From positions 1 to 39,930 of the forward strand of contig NZ_NEDJ01000028.1 of the NCBI RefSeq assembly GCF_002114285.1: DNA of 39,930 nucleotides. Direction: 5' to 3'. The stretch is from Halorubrum ezzemoulense DSM 17463. GTDB taxonomy: Archaea > Halobacteriota > Halobacteria > Halobacteriales > Haloferacaceae. The notes under the pieces were generated by a model. That model was not told the origin of the DNA and did not search any database. It saw only the letters and a list, made by a program, of their open reading frames with translations. Numbering within the stretch: the first letter of the stretch is position 1; every line of letters starts with the position of its first letter. This document shows positions 16,150 through 23,997 of the stretch, in pieces. Both the position numbers and the translations under genes were made by a program.

Positions 16150-17544
16150 ATGAACCGCGCCCTCGTCGTGCTCGCGGTGCTCGTCGTCCTGCTCGGCGGC
16201 GGCGTCGCGACCACCGGCTCGTTTACCGACGGCGACGAGGTCGCGACCGACTCGGGCGTCTACCTGTCGCCCGCCGACAGCGAGAACGCCGACAGGTACG
16301 TCGCGTACGATGGCGCCGGAGAGCTGCGTCTCCGCTTCGGATCGGTCCCGCCGGACGCGCGGACGAGCGTCGACGACCTGTTTCTCGTCGGGTTCGCCGG
16401 CCACGAGGGCGACGACTCCGCCACGACGGTCGAGATCGACGCCGACGCCGAGGGCGTGACGCTGTACCGGATGGACACCGGCGAGCGAGTCACCGGCGGC
16501 GAGATAACGCTTGAGCCGGAGGCGTCCGTCACGCTCGGCGCGACCGTCCCGCCGACGGTCGGGAGCTACACGGAGAGCGTCCGCTTCACCGTCGACGTCC
16601 CCGAAGACGACACCGGATCCGATCCGGGTGACGGCACCGGCGGTGGCACCGGCGGACCGAGCGATAGCGGTGACGACGGCGGCGGACCAGACGATAGCGG
16701 TAACGGCGACGGCGGACCAGACGATAGCGGTAACGGCGACGGCGGACCAGACGATAGCGGTAACGGCGACGGCGGACCAGACGATAGCGGTGACGGCGAC
16801 GGCGGACCAGACGATAGCGGTGACGGCGACGGCGGACCAGACGATAGCGGTAACGGCGACGGCGGACCAGCCGATAGCGGTGACGGCGACGGCACTGGCG
16901 GCAACGACGGTGGGACCGGGAGGGGCAGCGGTGGCGACAGCGCCGGAGACGGTGACAGTGGGACCGGAAGTGACGGCGGCGACGACGGCACTGGCGACGA
17001 TGGCACCGGCGACGACGGCACTAGTGGTAGTGGCAGCGGGACCGACGGTGGCGACAGCGGAACGGGCGGTGACGCCGACAGCGGTGCGGACGGGGCCGAG
17101 GCCGGGTCCGACGGGGCAGACGGCGACTCCGACGCCGGGGACGGGACTGACGACGGCGAGGCGGACGGTACCGCCAACGATGTCTCCGACTCGGCAGAGG
17201 GCGATCCGACGGCCGAGCCGGCCGGTGGTCAGTTCGAGCTGTTACCCGTCGAGTGGTCCCTGTTCGCGGGCTTCCTCGCCGGGCTCTCGAACTACCTCGT
17301 CCAGACCCGAATCAGGGACGTGGTACCGGCGTTGAAGACCGAACGGTCGGAGCGCAGGGCACGCCTCCGGAGCATCCTCGTCCGCGAGGCGGTGATCACG
17401 CTGGCCGTGATAGCGCTCACCGTGCTGGTAGCGAGCGTGCTCTCCAGCGCCGGCGTCACCGGCACGCCGCAACTCGTCGCGACGTTGGCCTTCTCGGCCG
17501 TCGTCGGCGGCGTGTCCGGCGTCAGAGGGCTCCCGAGAATCTGA
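16150..17544 (+). CDS. Exported DUF1102-like domain on a Gly/Asp repeat stalk with a C-terminal membrane domain
   Basis: A 464-aa protein. A signal or anchor helix (about 4-20) is followed by TTGSFTDGDEVA, which closely resembles the SipW-type junction of camelysin-like proteins. A beta-sandwich-like domain follows (about 30-155; VDDLFLVGFAGHEGDDSATTVEI, VTLGATVPPTVGSYTESV), similar to DUF1102. Then comes a stalk of about 200 residues of Gly, Asp, Ser and Asn, including seven decapeptide repeats GGPDDSGNGD (about 178-247). A C-terminal part has three hydrophobic segments (about 362-384, 410-434 and 438-460). It could display the N-terminal domain beyond the S-layer, or anchor a fibre. The start ATG at 16150 directly precedes the signal helix; no clear TATA lies at leaderless distance. 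Confidence 0.82.
   Translation: MNRALVVLAVLVVLLGGGVATTGSFTDGDEVATDSGVYLSPADSENADRYVAYDGAGELRLRFGSVPPDARTSVDDLFLVGFAGHEGDDSATTVEIDADAEGVTLYRMDTGERVTGGEITLEPEASVTLGATVPPTVGSYTESVRFTVDVPEDDTGSDPGDGTGGGTGGPSDSGDDGGGPDDSGNGDGGPDDSGNGDGGPDDSGNGDGGPDDSGDGDGGPDDSGDGDGGPDDSGNGDGGPADSGDGDGTGGNDGGTGRGSGGDSAGDGDSGTGSDGGDDGTGDDGTGDDGTSGSGSGTDGGDSGTGGDADSGADGAEAGSDGADGDSDAGDGTDDGEADGTANDVSDSAEGDPTAEPAGGQFELLPVEWSLFAGFLAGLSNYLVQTRIRDVVPALKTERSERRARLRSILVREAVITLAVIALTVLVASVLSSAGVTGTPQLVATLAFSAVVGGVSGVRGLPRI
16681..16890 (+). repeat. Seven tandem 30-bp repeats encoding a Gly/Asp-rich decapeptide
   Basis: Seven head-to-tail copies of a 30-bp unit, each beginning ggcggaccagacgatagcgg and ending tRacggcgac. Copies differ almost only at a g/a that makes Asn or Asp; the last copy has Ala for Asp. 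A diverged eighth copy lies at 16651-16680. The near identity in DNA, not just protein, points to recent slippage or recombination, so copy number is probably variable between strains. Confidence 0.95.
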
Positions 17545-17575
17545 GCTCACCCTCCGGATGAACCGGTATCCGACC

Positions 17576-18169
17576 CTACAGCGCCTCAAGCGTCGCGCGG
17601 TCCACCTCGGTGGCGGGCATCGCCTCGCCGCCGTACTCCGCGACGAAGTCCTCCCCGTCGTCCTCGTCGGTGAACGGGACCAAGTCCGGCCCCATCGCGC
17701 CGATCACCTCGCTGCGCGCGACGACCGTGAGGGTCGTCTCGCGGGCGAACGCCTCGCTTTCGACGTGCGAGGAAAACATCGTGTCGCCGCCCTCCTCGAA
17801 CACCTCCTGGTCGACCGCCGAGTAGTCGGTGAGGAAGGTCGCGACCGGCGTCCGTCCCGCGTCCGCCGCGTCGAACCGGTAGGTGTACGTACAGGTGCCG
17901 CTACAGAACTGCGCCGGGCGCCCGCCCTCCGGCTCGTCGTCCTCGAAGTGGACCTGCCCGACCGTTCCGGGGTGGTCCGCGACGATCATCCCGCACTGGT
18001 CGCAGGCTTGGTCGTCGTCGATCGAGACGGGGGACACGGACTCTGACCCTCCGCCGGCACAGCCGGCGACCGCGGCGGCGCCGCCGGCGGCGAGTCCGGC
18101 GAGCAGGCGTCGCCGCGGGATGTTCTCGCGTCGGTCGGGTGCGCTCGTCGGCTGGTTGTCGCTCGTCAT
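17576..18169 (-). CDS. nosL: NosL-type copper-binding lipoprotein
   Basis: A 197-aa protein. In known systems NosL is a Cu(I)-binding lipoprotein that supplies copper to the nitrous oxide reductase assembly machinery. Seen: a twin-arginine signal (RRRLLAGLAAGG), lipobox VAGC with Cys37, the metal motif CDQCGMIVADHP (Cys56, Cys59, Met61) and FCSGTC (Cys89, Cys93). The family tail VIGAMGPDLVPFTDEDDGEDFVAEYGGEAM is also present. It is divergent from nosD with a 104-base shared control region. A reverse TATA (ctaatag, about 18190-18197) lies 25 bases before the ATG, so it is leaderless. Family call is strong; the role in N2O reduction depends on a nosZ outside the window. Confidence 0.92.
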   Translation of the reverse strand: MTSDNQPTSAPDRRENIPRRRLLAGLAAGGAAAVAGCAGGGSESVSPVSIDDDQACDQCGMIVADHPGTVGQVHFEDDEPEGGRPAQFCSGTCTYTYRFDAADAGRTPVATFLTDYSAVDQEVFEEGGDTMFSSHVESEAFARETTLTVVARSEVIGAMGPDLVPFTDEDDGEDFVAEYGGEAMPATEVDRATLEAL

Positions 18170-18187
18170 AGTTGTATTTGGAATACC

Positions 18188-18200
18188 GGGCTATTAGCCC
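18188..18200 (-). promoter_or_regulatory. nosL TATA box inside a 13-bp palindrome
   Basis: GGGCTATTAGCCC is a perfect palindrome around a central T. It contains the reverse-strand TATA-like ctaatag 25 bases before nosL. A protein bound to the palindrome would block TBP, so it could be a repressor site. Confidence 0.5.
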
Positions 18201-18217
18201 CTCTGGACGCGTTCAAC

Positions 18218-18243
18218 GGTTCGTTCGAGGAACGAACCAGACG
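18218..18243. promoter_or_regulatory. Long palindrome and shared regulon element upstream of nosD
   Basis: A perfect 21-bp inverted repeat, GGTTCGTTC-GAG-GAACGAACC (18218-18238), lies between the nosL and nosD TATA boxes. Its 3' part plus the following bases match GTTCGNNGANCGNACCAGA (from 18223), also found before the UreH/SafE-type gene and sco at the same distance from the start codon. It probably binds the activator of the copper/denitrification genes. Confidence 0.65.
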
Positions 18244-18250
18244 TTCTAAG
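18244..18250 (+). promoter_or_regulatory. TATA box of nosD
   Basis: The box ttctaag is centred 27 bases before the GTG at 18274 and immediately follows the palindromic element, the usual place for an activator next to the BRE. Confidence 0.6.
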
Positions 18251-18273
18251 GCGCTGCCGATCGAAGCGGACGC

Positions 18274-20298
18274 GTGGCAGTTTTCGACCCCGCTACCGCC
18301 CGGTCGCGTCGCCTCCGGCTCGCGCTCCTCGGGCTCGTCGCGCTCGCCGCGGTCGCGACCGCGGGCGCGTTCGCCGCGGACCCGAGCGAGTCGGTACCCG
18401 AGCCGGTGCGGTTCGACGACGCGGTCGAGCTGGGGCTCTCCTCGGAGACGGACGCGCTGATGGCCGGCGACGCGACGCTCCCGCGCGTCCAGGTGTTCTA
18501 CTCGCAGCTCCAGTACGTCGTCGGGTACAACGGGATCGCCTCGTTCGTCGACTCGCGCCGCGATGGGCGGACGGAGCGCCAGTTCGGCTATCCGCTCGTC
18601 GCGTACGTCGAGACGTTCGACCATCGGGACCCGGGCACGACCGAGTCGGGGCTGTTCGCCGCGGGCGGCGCGGGCGGCTGGACGCCCGTCGGAGAAGCGC
18701 GGTACGTGGTCGACAGCGACGCGCGGACGCCGGCCGGGCCGGTCGTCGTCCCATTCGCGAGCCGCGACGCCGCGGCGGCGTTCGCCGACGAACACGGCGG
18801 CTCCGTCGTCGGCTGGGCGGCGGTCCGAAGTCGGTCGTTCGACGTCGACTCCGCGGCGACCGTGCGGGCGCTCGCCCCGGACCGCTGGCGGACGGCGAAC
18901 GACCGGATCGCCGCGGCGGAGCGGCGCGCGGACCGCCCGGCCTCCGTCGTCGTCGGCGAGGACGCCCCCACGATCGGCGCCGCGGTCGCGGCCGCGCCGC
19001 CGAACACGACGGTCCGCGTCCCGCCCGGGACCTACGAGGAGACCGTGACGGTGAACCGGTCCGTGACGATCGCCGGCGCGGGCAGCGGCACCGGCCCCGG
19101 AGCGACCCGCGTCGTCGGCGACGGGAACGGGTCCGTGATCACCGTTCACGCGCGCGACGTGGCGGTCACGGGGCTGCGGATCGCGGGCACGGGGAACCGC
19201 GCCCGCGACCCGGAGGCGGCCCGCGCGTCCCGCGAGAGCGAGGGCGGGACGTGGGACACGAACATCCAGCTTGGCTACGGCTACGGCGACGCCGGGATCA
19301 AGGCGGTCGGCGCGCCCGGGCTCGTCGTCGACGACGTCGCCGTCGACACGGAGGCGAGCGGGATCCTGTTGCGCGACGGGTCGCACGCGACCGCGAGCGG
19401 ACTCCTCGTCGAGGGGACCGACGAGTGGCAGGACGGGTTCATGGGCGTCGCCGGGATGAAGTCGCGCGTCACCGTCACCAACAGCCGGTTCGAGGGCGGA
19501 CGCGACGGGATCTACCTCCACCGCGCCGACGGCTCGATCGTGCGGAACTCGACGTTCGTCGACAACCGGTACGGGACGCACCTCATGTACACCGGCGACG
19601 CGCTGGTCGCGGACAACGCCTTCCGGAACGAGCTGTTCGCCGGAGTCACCGTGATGACGCGGCCGGCCGGCCACGCGATCGTCGGCAACGACGTCCGCAA
19701 CTCCAGCGCGGGGATCCAGGCGTCCGGCACGCGGACGTACGTCGGGTACAACACGCGGGTCGGGAACGAGCTCGGCTTCTCGACGAGCGCCCGGGGGTCG
19801 CTGTACGAACACAACGTCGTCGTCGACAACGAGCTCGGCGCGCGAGCGACGACCGTGGTCCCCTCCAGCCGGGTCGTCGCAAACGACTTCGTCGGCAACG
19901 GCGACCACGCCACGGCCGGGGCCGGGGCGCTCCGCGTGTGGGCCGACGGCGACCGCGGGAACTACTGGGACGGCGCGAGCGTCGGCCCGCACGCTCCCGG
20001 GAGCCGGGCGTATCGCCCGACTTCGCCCGTGGACGCCGCGCTCCACCGCCACGTGAGCGCGGCCGCGGTGCGCGAGTCGCCCGCGGCGCGGCTGCTCGAC
20101 GCCCTCCGGGGGACCGTCCCCGGCGCCCGCTCGGGGAGCATCATCGACCCCGCGCCGGCGGCCGCGCCGTACCACCCCGAGCGGGTCGACGCGGTCACCG
20201 GTGCGGGCGCCGACGCCGACGGACCGGTCCGAGCGGACTGGCGGGCCGCCGGCGAGCCCGCCGGAAACGCCACGGCGACCGCGGAGGGGTCGGCGTGA
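18274..20298 (+). CDS. nosD: NosD, copper-site assembly protein with an N-terminal NosL-like domain
   Basis: A 674-aa exported protein; ordinary NosD is about 400-450 aa. A basic signal helix (about 10-33) leads to an extra domain (about 45-205) that resembles NosL (FGYPLVAYVETFDH, EARYVVDSDARTPAGPVVVPFASRDAAAAFADEHGG) but lacks the CGM copper motif. The NosD right-handed beta helix follows (about 220-560; GRDGIYLHRADGSIVRNSTFVDNRYGTHLMYT, NELFAGVTVMT). The tail contains GNYWDG and AYRPTSPVD. NosD works with NosF and NosY in the assembly of copper sites of N2O reductase. The start is GTG at 18274, fixed by the TATA box. Its stop overlaps the nosF start by four bases (GTGA). Confidence 0.92.
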   Translation: MAVFDPATARSRRLRLALLGLVALAAVATAGAFAADPSESVPEPVRFDDAVELGLSSETDALMAGDATLPRVQVFYSQLQYVVGYNGIASFVDSRRDGRTERQFGYPLVAYVETFDHRDPGTTESGLFAAGGAGGWTPVGEARYVVDSDARTPAGPVVVPFASRDAAAAFADEHGGSVVGWAAVRSRSFDVDSAATVRALAPDRWRTANDRIAAAERRADRPASVVVGEDAPTIGAAVAAAPPNTTVRVPPGTYEETVTVNRSVTIAGAGSGTGPGATRVVGDGNGSVITVHARDVAVTGLRIAGTGNRARDPEAARASRESEGGTWDTNIQLGYGYGDAGIKAVGAPGLVVDDVAVDTEASGILLRDGSHATASGLLVEGTDEWQDGFMGVAGMKSRVTVTNSRFEGGRDGIYLHRADGSIVRNSTFVDNRYGTHLMYTGDALVADNAFRNELFAGVTVMTRPAGHAIVGNDVRNSSAGIQASGTRTYVGYNTRVGNELGFSTSARGSLYEHNVVVDNELGARATTVVPSSRVVANDFVGNGDHATAGAGALRVWADGDRGNYWDGASVGPHAPGSRAYRPTSPVDAALHRHVSAAAVRESPAARLLDALRGTVPGARSGSIIDPAPAAAPYHPERVDAVTGAGADADGPVRADWRAAGEPAGNATATAEGSA

Positions 20299-21089
20299 GC
20301 GAGCCGACGCTCGCGGCCGTCGACGGCGTCACCCGAACCTACGGCGGCGTCCCGGTCCTCGATGGCGTCTCGCTGTCGGTCGAGGCCGGCGTCACCGCCG
20401 TCGTCGGCCCCAACGGGTCCGGCAAGTCGACGCTCCTCGGGATCCTCTCGGGCGCCGTCGAGCCCACCGCGGGGAGCGTCCGGTACCCCGAGGGCGGCCC
20501 GCGCGCCGGGTCCGAGAAGCACGTCGGGTACCTGCCGCAGCGGGTGCCGTTCCGCGACGGGTTCACCGCCCGGGAGACGCTCGGGTTCTACGCGGCGCTG
20601 GCGGGCGGCGACCCGGACGCGGCGCTGGCCGGCGTCGGGCTGTCCGACGCGGCCGGAAAGCGGGTGGGAGCCCTCTCGGGCGGGATGCGGCGACTGCTCG
20701 GGATCGCGCAGGCGACGCTCGGCGACCCGGACGTGGTCGTCCTCGACGAGCCGACGAGCGGGCTCGACCCGGAGATGCGGGAGCGGGCCTTCCGGGCGGC
20801 GGCCCGCGCGGGCGACGACGCCGCCGTCGTCGTCAGCTCGCACGACCTCGACCTCGTCGACGCGCACGCGGACGCCGTCGTCGTCCTCCGTCGCGGTCGG
20901 GTCGCCGCGGCGGGGGCGCGCGGCCGGCTCCTCGATGACCACGGGGTCGACGGCGTCGCCGAGCTGTACCGCGCGGTCGCGGGCGGCGCCGAGTCGCCGG
21001 CCTCGCCCGCCGAAAGCGAGTCAGCGGACGACGGAGAGGGGGGTCGGGACGACGGCGAGGTCCACGTCACGGGGGTGTCAGAGCGATGA
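20295..21089 (+). CDS. nosF: NosF, ABC transporter ATPase for copper-site assembly
   Basis: A 264-aa ABC ATPase. Walker A GPNGSGKST (about 38-46), Q-loop YLPQRVPF, signature LSGGM, Walker B VVVLDEPTSGLD and switch VVSSHD are all present. The C-terminal 30 residues are an acidic low-complexity tail. Translation begins at a GTG overlapping the nosD stop, with a GGAGG ribosome site about seven bases ahead; the longer open frame upstream lies inside nosD and was dismissed. It powers NosY, and in studied systems NosDFY is needed to load copper sites of N2O reductase. It overlaps nosY by four bases (ATGA). Confidence 0.93.
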   Translation: MSEPTLAAVDGVTRTYGGVPVLDGVSLSVEAGVTAVVGPNGSGKSTLLGILSGAVEPTAGSVRYPEGGPRAGSEKHVGYLPQRVPFRDGFTARETLGFYAALAGGDPDAALAGVGLSDAAGKRVGALSGGMRRLLGIAQATLGDPDVVVLDEPTSGLDPEMRERAFRAAARAGDDAAVVVSSHDLDLVDAHADAVVVLRRGRVAAAGARGRLLDDHGVDGVAELYRAVAGGAESPASPAESESADDGEGGRDDGEVHVTGVSER

Positions 21090-21949
21090 ACCGGCGACTT
21101 GGCGGGGTCTGGGTCGTCTTCCGCCGTGAACTGGCCACGGTGCGGCGGACGCCCGGGTACGCCGTCCTCGCGGTCGGCCTCCTAGTCGTCCTCGGCGGGC
21201 TCGTCGCGGTCGGCGGCGGCGGCGCGACCGGGTTCGTGCCCGCGGTCGTCGACCTCCTCTTACCGACCGAAGTGTTGGTGCCGCTGCTGGCGGTCGTGCT
21301 CGGCTACCGCGCGCTGTTCGCCGACGCGGCGAGCGGGGAGCTCGGCGTGATCCGGACGTGCCCGGTGAGCGCGGCCGGGTACGTCGTCGGCGTGCTGCTC
21401 GCGCGGACGGCCGCGCTCGTCGTCCTCGTCGGCGGGCCGTTCGCGCTCGTCGGCGCGTACGTGTGGCTCACCGCCGCGCCGGACACGGGGATCTTCGCGA
21501 CGCACTCGGGCGTCGACTCGCCGGTGCTGTTCCTCCGCTTCCTCGCGCTCGTCGTCCCGTTCGGCGCGGCGTACCTCTCGCTGTCGGCTGCGGTGTCGAC
21601 GATCGCGACGACCCGGCGGAGCGCGTTCGCGCTCGGCCTCCTCGCGCTGCTCGCCGGCGTCCTCGGCGGCGACCTCGCGGTGCTCCGGTCGCTGTCGGCC
21701 GGGGCGTCGCCGAGCGGGATCGCCGGCTCGCTCGCCCTCTCGCCGAACGGGGCGTTCAGGGGACTCGTCTTCGAGCACGTCATCGGCGTCTCCTTCGCGC
21801 CGGAGGGCGGGTTCGTCGACACCGGGCGGGCGGTGGCCTCGCTCGTCGGGTGGACCGTCGTCGGGGGCGTCGCGGCCGTCGCCGCCATCGCGCTCGGTCC
21901 CCGCGTCGACGTCGCGGTCGAGCACCTCCGCGCGCGGCTCGACCGATGA
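21086..21949 (+). CDS. nosY: NosY, ABC transporter permease
   Basis: A 287-aa integral membrane protein with about six transmembrane segments (about 22-42, 55-75, 100-125, 150-180, 185-205 and 255-275). The cytoplasmic start VWVVFRRELATVRRTPGYAVLA is typical of ABC-2 type permeases. It is the third gene of nosDFY and overlaps nosF. The motif GELGVIRTCPVSAAGYVVG is the coupling-helix type region of this family. Assigned to NosY by family and strict gene order. Confidence 0.9.
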   Translation: MNRRLGGVWVVFRRELATVRRTPGYAVLAVGLLVVLGGLVAVGGGGATGFVPAVVDLLLPTEVLVPLLAVVLGYRALFADAASGELGVIRTCPVSAAGYVVGVLLARTAALVVLVGGPFALVGAYVWLTAAPDTGIFATHSGVDSPVLFLRFLALVVPFGAAYLSLSAAVSTIATTRRSAFALGLLALLAGVLGGDLAVLRSLSAGASPSGIAGSLALSPNGAFRGLVFEHVIGVSFAPEGGFVDTGRAVASLVGWTVVGGVAAVAAIALGPRVDVAVEHLRARLDR

Positions 21950-21991
21950 GCCGGTCGGTCGAATCGACTTGAAGCAAGCCGGCCGGTCGAC

Positions 21992-22345
21992 TCACTTCGA
22001 GGCCGCGTCGTCGCCGATCGCCCCGGGCGCGTGGGCGTACACCGCGTAGAGGACGAGCGCCGCGATCAGGAAGTCGAGGCTGTGCGCGAGGAGGTGGTGG
22101 CCCGGCATCGGCACGACCCCGAGGACGGTCCCGACGCCCACCACCGAGCGGGCCAAGAGCGCGCCGACGGCGAGGGAGATCAGTCGGTACTGCGCTCGGC
22201 GGCGGCGGCGGTACGCGGCGAGGCTGACGGCGAAGAGGAGGCTCGTCCCGAGTCCGGCGGCGACCACGACCGCCAGGATCGGGAGCGATCCCTCCACGGA
22301 CCAGCCGGCGAGCGTCGTCACCTCCCCCGGGATCGACTGCGTCAC
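21992..22345 (-). CDS. Three-helix membrane protein (DUF7471-like) beside nosY
   Basis: A 117-aa protein with three predicted membrane helices (about 24-46, 56-80 and 90-107) separated by a basic loop AYRRRRRAQYR; two His lie in PGHHLLAHS before the last helix. I associate it with a haloarchaeal family found near nos and regulator genes (DUF7471, moderate certainty). A GTG at 22345 was chosen because a reverse TATA-like cttctta lies about 27 bases upstream; an ATG at 22414 is possible but would add a non-hydrophobic extension. It is divergent from the winged-helix regulator gene and could be its membrane partner. Confidence 0.65.
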   Translation of the reverse strand: MTQSIPGEVTTLAGWSVEGSLPILAVVVAAGLGTSLLFAVSLAAYRRRRRAQYRLISLAVGALLARSVVGVGTVLGVVPMPGHHLLAHSLDFLIAALVLYAVYAHAPGAIGDDAASK

Positions 22346-22406
22346 GGGTCGCCCTTGGGAGGGGACGGATAAGAAGACGTTCCCGTTCGCCGTTCCCAGA
22401 CGGGGG

Positions 22407-22428
22407 GACCGCACGAGCGCCTTTTATT
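22407..22428 (+). promoter_or_regulatory. Promoter of the winged-helix regulator with a partial regulon element
   Basis: The box cttttatt (22421-22428) lies 33 bases before the ATG at 22458. Fourteen bases ahead of it is GACCGCACGAG, matching the right half of the nosD/sco element (GANCGNACCAG) in nine of eleven positions, at the same distance from TATA. The left half is absent, so this is a weak member. Confidence 0.35.
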
Positions 22429-22457
22429 CCAGAGGCGGGTAGAACGGACAGTCAGGA

Positions 22458-22970
22458 ATGTCGGACACCAGAGCCCGGATCCGACGCCACGTCCGTGACA
22501 CGCCCGGCGTCCACTTCAACCGGATCGGTCGCGACCTCGAGATCGCGACCGGGCAGGCGCAGTACCACCTCCGCCGGCTCGTCCGCGACGGCGAGCTCGC
22601 GGTCGAGCGGATCGGCGGGCGGGCACACTACTTCGACCCGACGGTCGACCCGTGGGACCGACGGACCCTCGCGTTCCTCCGGCGGGAGACGGCCCGCGAG
22701 ATCGTCGTCTGCCTCCACGCCGCGGGACCGACGCGGCCGTCGGCGCTCGCGGACGACCTCGACCTCGCGCGGAGCACGGTGTCGTGGCACGTCTCGACGC
22801 TCGCCGACCACGGGATCGTCGAGAAGTCCCCCGACCGGCCGATGACAGTCTCGCTCGCCCGGCCGGACCGCACGGCCGCGCTCCTCGACGAGGTGTCGCC
22901 GTCGCTCCCCGACCGCATCGTCGACCGCTTCGTCCGCACCGTCGACTCGCTCTTCGACGCCGACGGGTGA
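22458..22970 (+). CDS. Two-domain winged-helix transcription regulator
   Basis: A 170-aa cytoplasmic regulator with two winged helices. The first (about 1-55) has FNRIGRDLEIATGQAQYHLRRLVRDGELAVERIGGRAHYF. The second (about 75-135) has PSALADDLDLARSTVSWHVSTLADHGIVEKSPDRPMTVSL. Both recognition helices (GQAQYHLRRL and STVSWHVSTL) are ArsR/MarR-like. There are no cofactor-binding Cys, so it is not an obvious copper or oxygen sensor. Its place between nosDFY and the copper genes with shared promoter elements makes it the leading candidate for their regulator; that is inference. Confidence 0.88.
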   Translation: MSDTRARIRRHVRDTPGVHFNRIGRDLEIATGQAQYHLRRLVRDGELAVERIGGRAHYFDPTVDPWDRRTLAFLRRETAREIVVCLHAAGPTRPSALADDLDLARSTVSWHVSTLADHGIVEKSPDRPMTVSLARPDRTAALLDEVSPSLPDRIVDRFVRTVDSLFDADG

Positions 22971-23026
22971 CGCCGCCGACCGGGTGGCGGCTCCCCCCGG
23001 ACCGACGCCGCGCGCGAACCGCTCCC

Positions 23027-23053
23027 GTTCGCCGATCGCACCAGATCGGTTAG
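23027..23053 (+). promoter_or_regulatory. Shared regulon element and TATA before the UreH/SafE-type gene
   Basis: The element GTTCGCCGATCGCACCAGA (23027-23045) is followed by a weak TATA, ggttag (23048-23053), centred 27 bases before the ATG at 23078. The element starts 51 bases before the start codon, as at nosD. Confidence 0.6.
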
Positions 23054-23077
23054 CGGTCTCCGGCACCTCCGTCCGAT

Positions 23078-23932
23078 ATGGACCTCTCCAGCCTCGGCGC
23101 GCTCCGAGCGCTCGTCGCCACCGGCGGCGGCGCGACGTGCGAGCCGACCGGCTCCCTGTACGCGACCGACTCGCTCGGCCTCGGCGTCTTCCTCCTCATC
23201 GGGCTGCTCGGCGGAGCCCACTGCCTCGGCATGTGCGGTCCGCTCGTCGGCACCTACGCCGACCGGATGCGGTCCGCGGAGGCCGGCGGACGCGACGGGC
23301 GGGACGACCTCACCGTGCGCCAGGTCCGGCAGCACGCGCTGTTCAACCTCGGCCGGACCGCGAGCTACGCGACGCTCGGCGGTCTCTTCGGCCTCGCCGG
23401 GAGCCTCGCGTTCGTCACGGGGCGGACGGTCACGACCCTCGCAGACGACGTCCACGCGCTCACCGGAATCGCGGTCGGCGGGGTGATCGTCGCCCTCGGC
23501 GCGCGCTACGCGCTCCGGCTGGAGTTCGAGTCGCTCCCGATACCGGGGTTCGACCGGGCGGCCGCGGCGGTGAGCGACCGGATCGTCGCCCGCGTCGACG
23601 CGTGGGTCGGCGACTGGCGCATCCTCGGGCTGGGGGCGGCACACGGGTTCCTGCCGTGCCCGCTGCTGTACCCGGCGTTCCTGTACGCGTTCGTTCAGGG
23701 GAGCGCGCCCGGCGGCGCCGTCTCGCTGGGCGTCCTCGGCCTCGGGACGGTTCCGGCGCTCCTGTTGTTCGGGACGGCCTTCCAGTCGATGCGCCTCGAG
23801 ACCCGGCTCCGGTTCCACCGCGTCCTCGGCGTCGCGTTCGTCGCGCTCGGCTACCTCCCGCTCCAGCACGGGCTCGCGACGCTCGGCGTCCCGCTGCCGC
23901 GTCCGCCGATCCCGTACTACACGCCGTTTTGA
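23078..23932 (+). CDS. UreH/SafE-type (DsbD_2) membrane protein, probable copper handling
   Basis: A 284-aa membrane protein annotated in relatives as sulfite exporter TauE/SafE family. It has about six to seven membrane helices and two hallmark motifs, GGAHCLGMCGPLVG (about 46-59) and AHGFLPCPLLYPA (about 188-200). The paired Cys and His are thought to bind or move copper or thiols in the related proteins linked to cbb3 oxidase and metal-enzyme maturation. Its promoter carries the same element as nosD and sco, so a role in copper supply is favoured over sulfite export. The exact substrate is unknown. Confidence 0.85.
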   Translation: MDLSSLGALRALVATGGGATCEPTGSLYATDSLGLGVFLLIGLLGGAHCLGMCGPLVGTYADRMRSAEAGGRDGRDDLTVRQVRQHALFNLGRTASYATLGGLFGLAGSLAFVTGRTVTTLADDVHALTGIAVGGVIVALGARYALRLEFESLPIPGFDRAAAAVSDRIVARVDAWVGDWRILGLGAAHGFLPCPLLYPAFLYAFVQGSAPGGAVSLGVLGLGTVPALLLFGTAFQSMRLETRLRFHRVLGVAFVALGYLPLQHGLATLGVPLPRPPIPYYTPF

Positions 23933-23997
23933 GGGATCGACAGCGCCCCGGGAGCCCGCGCACCCAATATCCCAATTCCCACCCGCCGCGGCCGCTC

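Noticed and set aside
16681-16890. CRISPR-like array
   Set aside because: The 30-bp units are contiguous without spacers and lie in frame inside a gene.
18166-20175. 669-codon minus-strand frame opposite nosD
   Set aside because: The translation is Arg/Asp/Pro/Val shadow sequence with no domain, while nosD on the other strand is clear.
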